From Brachyhypopomus gauderio (Eukaryota; Chordata; Actinopteri; Gymnotiformes; Hypopomidae), in the NCBI RefSeq assembly GCF_052324685.1, contig NW_027506876.1:1257001-1321000 (forward strand): DNA of 64,000 nt. The letters run 5' to 3'. Below are positions 32,328-43,216 of the stretch, in pieces. The position numbers and the translations under genes are program-made. A model generated the notes under the pieces. That model made no database searches and was not told where the DNA came from. It worked only from the letters and a program-made list of their open reading frames with translations. How positions within the stretch are numbered: the first letter of the stretch is position 1; every line of letters begins with the position of its first letter.

Positions 32328-33860
32328 ACTCTCTCTCATCATTCAAACATGAGCTGAAGAAATATGCTTTGGCAGGCCAGTACAGTTCGAGACTTCATGG
32401 AAGGTGTTAACCATTGTTAACATTTTCTGGTTAGCCTTTGGGTGGTGGCACTTTTTGGGGTTTTTAGTTTTACTAGGCACAGACATCTACAACAACCTGT
32501 TTTGGGTGAAAGTGCATTTACAATAAACACTAGAACACCTTTCTTCTCATTATTTTTGCTCACTCTTGCTACACTCCTGAGACAAGATACTTCAATTGAA
32601 TTATAGTTAGTCAGGTCATTACAGAACTTGCGTATAACGGGCTGGATTTACCGAATGTTTCAACCGCCTGTAGACGATACATTTGCTAAAGACGTCCGGG
32701 GCGCTGTTGTCTTCTGACACTGGAGAAGAAGGGTGTGACCTTGTTCAAGGGCTTTAAGTGTTGATGAGCTTGTCGTGAGTCAGTGAAACATTTCACCACA
32801 CATACTGCTCAAAGCACATGAGATGAAATAGTTTTCCCACTTGCACTGCTGTCACAGATGAATGCCTCAGAAAAACATAGCCAAAAGAGCCACAAAAACA
32901 TTTTTGTGGTCTTTGAATAATCCAGACCTACAGTAGATCAGCCTACAGTAGTTTCCTTAAGTTATTTTGACTGTTACATTGCATCTAATCATTAAATGCA
33001 GGAATGTGTACGTCTTGCAGTCTTGTGTTATAAATTCGAGTTTTCTTAATACTGTTTGCCACCTGCAGTAAGGACGATCTTCAGTTTATTTGATGCAGCA
33101 TCAGTGAAAACAGGAAATTAGCAATATATTGGTTTACATTTCATTCGATTCATTTTAAATTCGATGCTGCGTAGCTAGATTGCAACTATTCTCTAAGTCT
33201 TCCCAAAGCAAGATCAAGTCTTTTTCTTCTAGGAAAACACCACAATTTGAAATAAAAAAACCATCATGTCCATCGCTCACCTTTGAACACAACCACGTAA
33301 AAAATTTATTACCTCAAAAGGTACAATTGCACATCATTTAAAATGAATGACTGCAAAGGCTGCCATTGCATGACCTTTAAATCCTCCCCTTTGCGTGTAA
33401 TAAGTTGAATAACAATGGTGCATTTCCCTTCCCCATGACCTCTGAAGCACCACCAACACTGTAGCCTTCAATTATAGCTGATACACAGTTCAGTTCAAAT
33501 GGCGATACACAGTCATTCCCACCAGGACGTGCTACATCAGTCTACTCATCTTGAGGCCCATTCACTCCTGTACTCAGCCTTTGTCTTGCTTACCGGCACC
33601 ATCCTTATGCACCTAGCAGTTCATGTCTAATTGTATACAGTTTTTCTGCATGAATACGGGAAAATGATTGAAAAAATACAATGGTACAGCCTTTTAGAAG
33701 TATGTTACTTAAACCATCAGTACTGCTAGATGACCACATGCTAGGGATTACTTAGAGGCAGCACACAACTGCTGTATGATGAGGTCTTCAAAATGTGCAG
33801 TGTAACAGTATCCAAAAGGAGACAGAAAACGGCACAAAGTAATTCATTCTGAAGGTCAAA
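32328..33860. other. intergenic sequence between clip1 and zcchc8
   Basis: No coding or repeat feature recognised. The zcchc8 3' UTR ends at about its right edge. Confidence 0.5.
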
Positions 33861-33867
33861 AGGACAT

Positions 33868-33873
33868 TTTATT
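33868..33873 (-). other. zcchc8: zcchc8 poly(A) signal candidate
   Basis: AATAAA on minus, about 520 nt after the stop codon. It is the nearest canonical hexamer. Confidence 0.5.
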
Positions 33874-34394
33874 ACCATAATCCTCTAGACATCTGGACTC
33901 TAATGTCCAGCCATTACAACTAAAACCCAGAACAGGATGGAAGCCATAAAATGTCACCTTTAAAAAAATAATTTAGAGCTAAAAATAAATTCAGAGTTCA
34001 ACATCAGATAATGGAGAGACTGGATGTGCACTAGAGGTGAAGAACAGAGCCATCAGAATGTAAAATAAACAAAAAAAAAAAACAGGCCTGTTTATAAAAC
34101 TGTACACATAAAACACTTAGTATAAAGTCTAAACCACAGATACAAAAAACTGTTGTCCGAGTAATTATAAAAGCACACACCAAATTATCCGAGCTGGTTT
34201 CTGGGTTGTTTTTTTTTTTTGACTTTTGTAAAGGGGAACTAAAAATTTCTGTCCCGTGTCCTGTATAGTGAAAAAAGTTTGAGTCCTGTGTGAAAAAAGT
34301 TTGAGAAAATTGTTCAGCTATTGTTCAAAATTATTTCCCTGGAGCAGTAACAAAAGACAAAACGGTTGAAGGCGCAGACATAGAGCCTATTCAT

Positions 34395-35269
34395 CTACTT
34401 CTTGTTTTTTGCCTGGTTTCGAGGTGATCCTTTAAGCAGGTCCCGGATCCTAAGGTAAACCCCCGTTGCCTCAGCGACCTCTGTGAACTCTGGTGTATCT
34501 TCAAAAGGAATTATTCCTTCTGCAAACTTGCTTCGGTGTGGAACAGATGTTACTTTTGATACAGTCGGTTCTTCGCCTTTCTCCGGCATTTGGTCATCCC
34601 TGTCCAAAACCTGCGTACTCGTTCCTTCAGTGGCCTCACTTAAGCCATTTGTTTCAGCATCATAATCGTTTTCCTGAGTAATCTCATCCAGAACAATAAG
34701 CTCATCACAAGAATCTGCTCCCACATTGCTCAGGTCTTCATTAAGAGCATTCTTCACCGTGTCATCACTGCTTTCATCTTCATAAACATCCGTTACCTGT
34801 TCTTCAGCGGGTGAGGAAGGCGTGCTGGGAACCTCTGGGGTATGGCTGGAGATCTGCTCCATTTTCACCTCCTCCTCACCTTCCTGCATCTCAGCGTCAG
34901 GCCTCGGGGATGGTGACGAGGGAGGAGATCCGGGCCCAGGTGTACCCGAGGCACCCATCTCAGAGTCACTGTTGGTGTTGTCGGCGCTCTCCAGAGCCGC
35001 CCAGAGCAGTCGCTGCTGCTCCTCCAGCTCCTCTAAGGTTAACCCATCCTCAGACTCCTCCCCCGCGGCCCCGCCCTTGCTTTGAGGGACTGGAGAGGCG
35101 TTGGTGGGAGGTGTCGGGGGAGGTGTGCCTTTAGGAAGCGGAGGCGGGGTGGGTGTGACGGGAGGTGTTCCCAGGGGTAAGGGTGGGGGTGTACCCATGA
35201 GTGGAGACCCAGGCGGAAGGGGCGGCTGAAAGCAGAACTCATCAGATCTTGCTCGTCTAAGGTCCTGAT
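34395..35269 (-). CDS. zcchc8: zcchc8 last exon
   Basis: 292 codons: FQPPLPPGSP and repeated TPPxLPxGTPP motifs, LTLEELEEQQRLLWAALE, an acidic Ser-rich middle, then VYLRIRDLLKGSPRNQAKNK and stop at 34395-34397. Confidence 0.95.
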
Positions 35270-38200
35270 CTACAGACAAACACAAACACCAGACATTTCA
35301 TCTAAAGAACAATGCCAAGTCACAAACATACCATGGACAGAACAATAAAAATACAGAACATTACAACAGCCATGCTCCGCTCCCTCTGTAGGGATATTTA
35401 TACACAGACATTTTACATGGCTGTGTTGACTCATTGACTAAATTCATTATGAAAACCTCAATTCGAGAGAGAAACTTAAAACAGCATGATCGTGTGACAG
35501 AAAGGAACTTTTTAGTAACGTTAGTTAGCTGACTACATTGTGCACAATGCTCATTAGGGTTCTGGACCCATAGTATTGTTAACCTTGTAAATCCTGTAAA
35601 GCTGCTTTGCGACAACTTGAGTTGTTAAAAGCGCTATACAAATAAACTTTGATTGATTGACAATTGCATGATCAGCTAAGGTGTTAGCAGACTGCAGTAT
35701 ACAGTCTGGTCAGTTACTGGAAAATGACTAAACAAGGCTGAGGACTAAAGGAATGTGCAAATTCAAATGGGTTTTAAGTGTCCGGAGGAACCAAGCCCTC
35801 TACCTGAGTCCGTATCCATGTCAGAGTTTCCATAAACATCAGAATTTGAGCGCCGTTTCTTCGTCTGCTGTGGGGTCGCCTCAGACTCGTGACACCTTTT
35901 ATTAATTTTGGACACGGGCTGTTGGCAAACAAGGACACATATGAAAACATGAGGCACATATGAAACCATATGAGAAATAAATGCAGAAATAAGAGAAGAG
36001 AGAGAAAGCATTTACTGTTGGACACGTGTTGGTCAACTGAGTGGCGAACGTCTGCTTCCAGTGTTGAGCTTGCATTGGGATGGACCCAAAAGCCCTGTAG
36101 TCCTACAGAAAGACAGATTCTATAATCCACACTGAGTGCGACGTGTGGACCAATATATAAATCACGTGCCGTCATGACGAAAAGAGCTTGTTCGATGCAT
36201 TTTCTTCCATCAATGAGGCAAAGGCTTAGATATCGAGTGGTCAGCGTATATATACACGGTGTATTCTGACCAGCACTCTTAAGATGACTGACACAGCAGT
36301 GAAAGATCCATTCATAGCACAACTGGCAACAATTTTGAACGATATCAATAAGTATCCTAAACCTAAAGAGATATTGGCTACCAACATATGAAATGCGATA
36401 ATGCTGACTAGCCTGTGGGCAGCACCACGATCACATCTGTGATGCAGATGAACCTCATTGCAGAATGCACTACGAACCCAGATGATAAAACTGATGTTAC
36501 ACAGTAACATTCAAATGTTCAGGCCAGGGATGCCGCACTCCTGTCACAGAATCCAGCATGTTGTCAGGTTCACTAGGAGGAGCAAAACACATCGCCATCC
36601 TACCAGATCAAATGAGGCATCTTAGCTCACTCTGATGACCAATCACAACCGATTTACTTTTAAATATTCAAATGAGGCAGAGAATATACAGCAGGAGCAA
36701 ACCAGAGTGCAAAACTTGCAGACATAGAAAACATTTTTTAACAGGTTGTGTCAATGTGAAGTTTTATTAAAAGTGAGTGCCTAACCTTTGCTTAGGTCTG
36801 TACACTGTGGTGAATTGTGGGGTACATGTAACTTGTTATACTCGGGCATTCTATTCATATGCTGAGCTAGTCAAAGTCAGAAGCAAAATGTCTCCTGGAG
36901 TCTCTAAACCTCAAATTAAGCGATAAATACTGGCTACGGTGAAGCGAAAGGACATTTCCTCTTCATCTAGTTAGATGGCGAAAAGCAAAAGATGCACAAA
37001 GCACTTTAGCTGAAATATTACCTCGTGCTTAGCATTTACCACCATAGCATGAAATGGAAAAAGGTTCAATGGCCTCCATAGTTTCCCCACTGTACCTCTG
37101 CTGTTTTGGGTGTAGGAAAACCAAACCCTACATCAGAGACGCTTGGAACTGTGTTCACCTGAAGCCCTCAACAGCACAGAGATAATGGCTAAATACACCC
37201 AACTTAATGAAGGAATGGAGAGAATACGGGGGGTGGGGGGGGACACACACAAAAAACATCGAGTCCAACACCACCATTCACTTACATCCCTAACGCCGGA
37301 AGGTGCAGAAACATTGAATCCAGGGAAATCCACTAGCTTAGAGACATCATAGGAGACATTTTGGTTACGGTCATTCAGGTCTTCCTCGCCATCACCTGCT
37401 GCTTTGAAGAGAAAAGGTGAACCAAGTTCTCATGATGACTATGGAGGCTGCATTCTGAACACTTTAGTCACCAAACAGGCTCAGCATTTTACGTGGCTGA
37501 GAAAAGAATGACACTGTCGCCTTTTATAGCAGTGCTTTAAAAAACAAACAGAGCACACGCAACAGAACGTACATTTCCCGTCGTAAAGCGTGAGGCCAGA
37601 GTCCTCCATCTCTGCCTCCTTTAGCCAGCCAGGTGGATAGCCCAGCTCCCTCATGCGATAAATGAACGGGGGAAGTGTGTTAGCGACCACCCCAAGAGCA
37701 TCCAGGAGCTCCTGACTGGACAAGACAACGAAGGATAATTAGGGACCTGAGGCTGCTAGTAATGGCCTCATTTCTGTTATAGTTAAATACGTGTGTGTGT
37801 GTGTGTGTGTGTCATATGAGTCTTCACACTGGTGTACATTCATCCAGATTTCTACAAACCTTACTTATTAACTAAGAACTGAACATGGATTTGCAGGTCT
37901 CCATTTGTCAGAAGTCTGAATTTGTTGTTAATTCTGTCACTAAATCCTCTTAAAGAACACCCCCATCACTGGCCCATGTAGTGGCCACGTGCATGAAGCA
38001 GGTGCAGTCTGACCTCACGATCCCCGGCTTGTACTTGGCGAAGCGCGGCTCGACCTCCTCCGCATGGTAGCGCTGGTTACCCTGACTGCTGCTCTGTGAG
38101 AACTCTTTTCTCTTCTCACTGATCCGCGCCATGTCTTTGGGCTGGGGGCAAGATTCAATCACCACATCACTCAAGATGCATTACATCTGCTCATATTCAA

Positions 38201-40973
38201 TCTCATTTCACATAACTATGTGGAGAAAGTCTTGCCTTTCAAGGAAATTACCTTAGGGCAGTCTCGCAGTTGGTGGTCCTCAGCTCCACAGTTAAAACAG
38301 CATGGTTTAGGTCTGTCGGGACAGTAACAGTTTACATGCAAGTTTACATAGACTGCACTTTTTGAAAACATGAGTTTACGACATTACTGAAAAGAGCACT
38401 GACAATTCAGCTGGTAGGTCATGAGCACAGCTCAGAGAGCCATGGAAATTCGGTGCACTACATGTTTCGTTTGGCACAAAGTTTCTTAGCAATCACCATT
38501 CCACACCTTCTCTCCTTGATCTGCATCTCTTGGCCCTCTAAAGCAATAACTTGCCCAAACACCTGCGGATACCTTTGTGGACACGATTCAGGAAGCGTAA
38601 GTAGCTTGGGGTGTAGAAATATGAACATCTGAAATGTACAAATATCAACAACTACAGCACATACTACAGGTAAAAAACAGAGCACACAGGTGTATGCAAA
38701 CATGATCGTGAGGATACTTTGGGACCTCCCATCCCTCTGTCAGCTGGGGGTTCTCGTTGAGCAGCGGCTGGCCGAGTTTATCAAGACAGAAGCTGGTGAA
38801 GTATAACACACTTCCCACAATCTGCAACAAAACAACAGGCCTTTTATGCCCGAGGACGGACACTGAACTACTGGTGTAGTTCAGCCTACAGGGGAGATAA
38901 TGTGCTCTTGAGGGGGAACAGGAGCAAAAATATGTTTGTGATGGAATTTGTAAATACCTACACTAAATGCATCTTTGATATGTTTTCCAGTTGATGAATC
39001 ATTCGTTTTGTGGTTCTCCTCCATGACAAAACTTGAGCTCTGTTATGGCAATACAAAAGCACGAGGCACCCACATACACACTGTAAATGCTGCTGGTAAA
39101 AACTGGTATTATTTTTTATCACAAATATTTGTCACTGTTCAGGAAAAAGAAGAATTTAATCTGTTTTTGGAACATAAAAAGCCATAAATGTGAGTGAACA
39201 TCAAGGTAAAAAAAAAAACAAAATTTAAGAAATGCAAGATATGAACTCTTTAAATGAGTAAAAATACATGGAAAAGTGATTTTATACAGGCAAGCAGGCA
39301 AGTGCGTGTTGACCAGACGACTTTACCTGTGGGCCCGTGTGTAGGGCAGCACCCTCCTTGTTTGACTCATGCTGGTGTTTCTCAATAAGCCCAAAGATGT
39401 AGTCTTCAATTTCTTGACGATACTGCCTGAATATGCATAACATCAAAAACGTAGTGGTACAATTTTCAAAAGAAACCACAATTAAAGAAACAAGTTCAGA
39501 TTAACAACTAAAACTACAAATACTCACTTTGAGATTATGTTGTTTCCAAAAAGAATTTGACAGAGTGGTCCATCAATTTTTGAATTTACAACATTTATAT
39601 TTCTGGAATAAAGCCAGTAAGAATACATTTAATCATAATACAAACATTCATATAAGCAGACAAATAATTTTGCTAATTAAAACATTACTTTCAAGTACAC
39701 AAACTTACGTAGGTCGACTCAAAAAATTTAACTTCCTCCTCAGTTCCTCATGTGAACTAGCTGTTAAGGGCCATAAAGATAATTGGTATACTACATTTAT
39801 AGCAAAGGGACAATCAAAGGGTTTAATCTGCAGCTTTTAGACTTACGTAGCTTTTGATTACAGCTAATAATTTATAGTTACTGCTCGCACTGCTAATACA
39901 TGTTAAGTTAGATGGTGTGAATGAAATGAAACGCCAAGACTGAGTGATTTTGGTGTTGTTTTGATAGTCTTAGTCTTAAATCCCACCAGAAACGAATTAA
40001 GTGAAAACAAATAAATCCTATAAAATCGGGTTAAGGCATGAAATATAAGCTCTGCTTTCAAAAGTGACATAACACTCGGTATCAATGTAATGTACAAGAG
40101 CTAACCTAGCTTCAAGATCTGAACACAACAGTGAAGAAAGTAAAACGTTGCTAAACCGGCCGACTAGTAGGCAGAACTAAGCATGTTTCATCGTACGACA
40201 CATTAACTTCAGAAGATGATGTCGTAAAAGTTAAACTAGACTAGAATTGTACTAAAGTCAATACAGTAAATTCAGCCGAATCACTAGTTATGGATCCTGG
40301 GAAAGTGGTGAAGGAGAGTTAGACTCTCACATTCGCCTGGTACATCTGTACATGAACAAGCTAGATAATGTTAGACAAGTCCATTCATGATCGAAATAAC
40401 ACTGTATTGTGCTGCGAGGGACCATTCAACACACGTCAGAACATTAAACTGAACAGAACCATTAAATTGAACAGAACCATCAAACTGAACAGAACCAGTA
40501 AACCATCAAACTGAACAGAACCATTAAACTGAACAGAACCAGTAAACCATCAAACAGAACCATTAAAACATTCAAATGAACAGAAACATTAAACCGAACA
40601 GAACCAGTAAACCATCAAACAGAACCATTAAACCGAACCGAACCATTAAACCGAACCGAACAGAACCATTAAACAGAACAGAACCAGTACACCAGACCAG
40701 TGTGGGTTTCCTCTCCAGAAGAAGCGCGGAATCAGAGTTAGACGTTACTTCGCGAGACTCCTACGTTAGCTAGCGTGCTAACTGGCGAACTTGATAAAGG
40801 ATATTCTCTGCTTTCAGTCGGCCCACTGTCTTATCGCACTCCTCTAATCTCTCCCGGAGCTCACAAAGATCGTCTGGAGCGTCTTCATCGTCTGTAAACC
40901 GAATGTGTTTGGCAACCGGAGTGTCTTCTTCGAGCTGCTCGAACAGCTCTCGGTCCCCGAACTCAACCTCCAT
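34395..40973 (-). CDS. zcchc8: ZCCHC8, zinc-knuckle scaffold of the NEXT complex
   Basis: Nuclear exosome targeting component that bridges MTR4 and RBM7 to send promoter-upstream and other short nuclear RNAs to decay. Thirteen coding exons (minus): 40805-40973, 39709-39751, 39528-39602, 39327-39426, 38718-38821, 38507-38572, 38252-38312, 38014-38141, 37573-37715, 37286-37401, 36016-36102, 35804-35918, 34395-35269. Phases all agree and give 693 aa (human 707). Order: N-terminal acidic/coiled segment (RLKAENEELRRKL), SVLYFTSFCLDKLGQPLL block, CCHC knuckle C191-C194-H199-C204, PSP domain about 250-297 (LPPFIYRMRELGYPPGWL), Pro-rich TPPPLPKGTPP stretch, and the conserved C-terminus VYLRIRDLLKGSPRNQAKNK that binds MTR4. 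Intron 1 is AT-AC, U12-type; intron 5 is probably U12-type too. Confidence 0.96.
35576..35660 (+). mobile_element. LINE/SINE 3' tail in a zcchc8 intron
   Basis: GCTGCTTTGCGACAACTTGA then GCGCTATACAAATAAACTTT and (GATT)n, the same tail family as at 32260-32325. Confidence 0.6.
37573..37715 (-). CDS. zcchc8: zcchc8 PSP-domain exon
   Basis: Encodes QELLDALGVVANTLPPFIYR and MRELGYPPGWLKEAEMEDSG, the proline-rich-in-spliceosome (PSP) domain through which ZCCHC8 meets RBM7. Confidence 0.93.
37789..37812. repeat. (GT)n microsatellite
   Basis: About 12 GT repeats in a zcchc8 intron. Confidence 0.85.
38252..38312 (-). CDS. zcchc8: zcchc8 zinc-knuckle exon
   Basis: 61 nt encoding PKPCCFNCGAEDHQLRDCPK: C-x2-C-x4-H-x4-C, all four metal ligands present. 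Confidence 0.93.
38573..38717 (-). other. zcchc8: probable second U12-type intron (GT-AG) of zcchc8
   Basis: 145-nt intron with donor GTATCCTCA (7 of 9 to GTATCCTTT), no normal pyrimidine tract, and TTCCTGAAT (8 of 9 to TTCCTTRAY) with the branch A 14 nt from the AG. It joins VPK to YPQVFGQV as in the human protein. Confidence 0.65.
39752..40804 (-). other. zcchc8: U12-type AT-AC intron of zcchc8
   Basis: 5' end ATATCCTTT (40804-40796) is the exact minor-spliceosome donor. Branch site CCCTTAAC (39770-39763) matches the TCCTTAAC consensus at 7 of 8, with the branch A 12 nt before the terminal CAC at 39754-39752. Using these sites restores the frame and the conserved AEN-EEL junction; no GT-AG alternative does both. 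Confidence 0.9.
40440..40690. repeat. degenerate AACCATTAAAC-type tandem repeat
   Basis: Irregular repeats of GAACAGAACCATTAAAC and GAACCAGTAAACCATCAAAC inside the U12-type intron, close to its 5' end. Confidence 0.8.
40805..40973 (-). CDS. zcchc8: zcchc8 first coding exon
   Basis: 56 codons from MEVEFGDRELFEQLEEDTPV to RLKAE, then one base. Ends GAGA|ATATCCTTT, a textbook U12 AT-AC donor. The next exon completes Asn and continues EELRRKLNFLSRP, as in the human AENQELKRKL. Confidence 0.9.
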
Positions 40974-41855
40974 GTTGTTTGGTAACTAACAGGTCAAAGG
41001 TCAATACGAAGGTAGGGACGGACGCTGATTGGCTGCGCTAGTGACCCAGCACAGGAAGTGTTTCACTTTCACTGCGACGCTCAAATGTCAGTACGACACT
41101 GACTCAAAGGTGTTTGGACACCGCCACGTTTATACGCACGCAGCCTCTACATGAACAGTTGGGGACTGTTACATGCTTAAGTGCACCCAACAGGTGGAAT
41201 TTCACACACCTGTTTTGGATTATACCATCTTTTTATAAATAAATAAAAATTGTTCAAATGGTCTCACGGTAATTTTGCAATTGAACGCTTTCTCAGCTCC
41301 AAACATAATCTGCTACTGATGTGTATATATGTTCTTAGGGATTGACAGATATCTTCATTTCTAGTAGACACACGAGTCTTCTGCACTAAGGGCCCAAGAG
41401 AGCGTCTCTATAGGTGTCCCAATGTGTAGAACACAATAAGGCACAAAGTCCAAAATCTATACTTTCTATCACGACTTTACGTTTGTATTTTTATACTTTA
41501 ATTACAAGTCACCAACAAAATACCTCTATTGTCCGTTGTCGCAATAGAGACGGCTAAAACTAAAACGTTTATATGTGTGTGAATAAATAATTGTTTAATC
41601 TCCCACTGCAGTGTCCCCTAAACCTAAACGAAAAGAGAATTTAATTCAATTCCGTACTATGATCTAATCTAATTTGTGGACCTTTGGTTTTCTAATCACT
41701 GGTATGTAATTGATTTGCTACTTTCCTGTCACTCTAATAGAACATGGCGTTTGAGCTGTGATTTGAATGATATATGATATAAATTAAGTAGTGACTAAAA
41801 AACCAAAACCAGATTTAGGAGTTGAAGTCCGGAGCTGAAGACACACCTGAGGTGT
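40974..41855. promoter_or_regulatory. zcchc8 5' flank
   Basis: Sequence upstream of the zcchc8 start codon. The first 150 bases hold several CpGs; no TATA box or specific site can be supported. Confidence 0.4.
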
Positions 41856-42572
41856 GGGAATACAGTATTAGCTGTGGGAATACAGTTATAGTTGTGTGTG
41901 AATACAGTATTAGCTGTGGGAATACAGTGTTAGCTGTGTGTGAATACAGTATTATGTGTGGGAATATAGTATTAGCTGTGGGAATACATACAGTATTAGC
42001 TGTGTGTGAATACAGTATTAGCTGTGTGGGAATACAGTTATAGCTGTGTGGGAATACAGTATTAGCTGTGGGAATACAGTATTAGCTGTGTGAATACAGT
42101 TATAGCTGTGGGAATACAGTATTAGCTGTATGTGAATACAGTATTAGCTGTGGGAATACAGTATTAGCTGTGTGTGAATACAGTATTAGCTCTGTGGGAA
42201 TACAGTATTAGCTGTGGGAATACAGTATTAGCTGTGGGAATACAGTTATAGCTGCGGGAATACAGTATTAGCTGTGGGAATACAGTATTAGCTGTATGTG
42301 AATACAGTATTAGCTGTGTGGGAATACAGTATTAGCTGTGGGAATACAGTATTAGCTGTATGTGAATACAGTATTAGCTGTGTGTGAATACAGTATTAGC
42401 TGTGGGAATACAGTATTAGCTGTGGGAATACAGTTATAGCTGTACGTGAATACAGTATTAACTGTGTGGGAATACAGTATTAGCTGTGTGTGAATACAGT
42501 ATTAGCTGTGGGAATACAGTATTAGCTCTGTGTGAATACAGTATTAGCTGTGGGAATACAGTATTAGCTGTA
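41856..42572. repeat. 20-bp palindrome-bearing minisatellite, about 34 units
   Basis: Units GGGAATACAGTATTAGCTGT with small spacer variants (GTGTGTGAA, TATGTGAA). Each contains AATAC-A-GTATT, an odd-centred perfect palindrome. Lies between the two divergent genes. Confidence 0.93.
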
Positions 42573-43216
42573 CCGCTGCTGTACTGTGGAGGGCAGCGCG
42601 CGCCTTCCTCATTCGACCCGTCACAGAAGAAGACTCTGCGCATGCGCTAATTGAGTAGTTTATTGAGACATTGAGCGGTTCCGTGTTGAGTTGTTTGTTC
42701 CACTTTATCTTTACGATGCTTTTTTCGTAGGGTTACACGAAACGACGAACGGCCTGTATAATTCCTTATTTTAATGAAAATTAAGGGTAGAATGTGCGAA
42801 AGTATAAAACCTTTTTCTTAATTTGCTCGCTATAGCTATAGTTACCGTAGCCAGTGTGCTACCTAGCTGACTAGATACCCCGACAATAACTACCAGACTT
42901 GACGAGGCAAAACAATGAAACACAAAAGGACTCACGATTTATAACCACTACTATGAAGAAAACTTCGTAGTTGGTCTTTAACATAAATTATAGAGCCCAT
43001 TTAAATTCCTATTTCTTCAGAGAAAGCAGGAAGCTAATTTCTTAAATAATAGTATTTACGTTAGAAAAGAGTTTTCATCTATCTGTCATCGTTTGCATAT
43101 CTAGAAACAAATGTACAAATGGTCGCTCCATATAAACCTTGCAGGGCGTAAAAAGCTAAAACGATAAAGATAAAACGTTCACTAAATATCCAGAAAGTCC
43201 TCTATAGGGTTAAATC

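Noticed and set aside
40789..40790. GT after TATCAA as the zcchc8 exon 1 donor
   Set aside because: It gives phase 0, which does not fit the next exon and adds ILYQ not seen in orthologues; the AT-AC pair fits phase, branch site and conservation.
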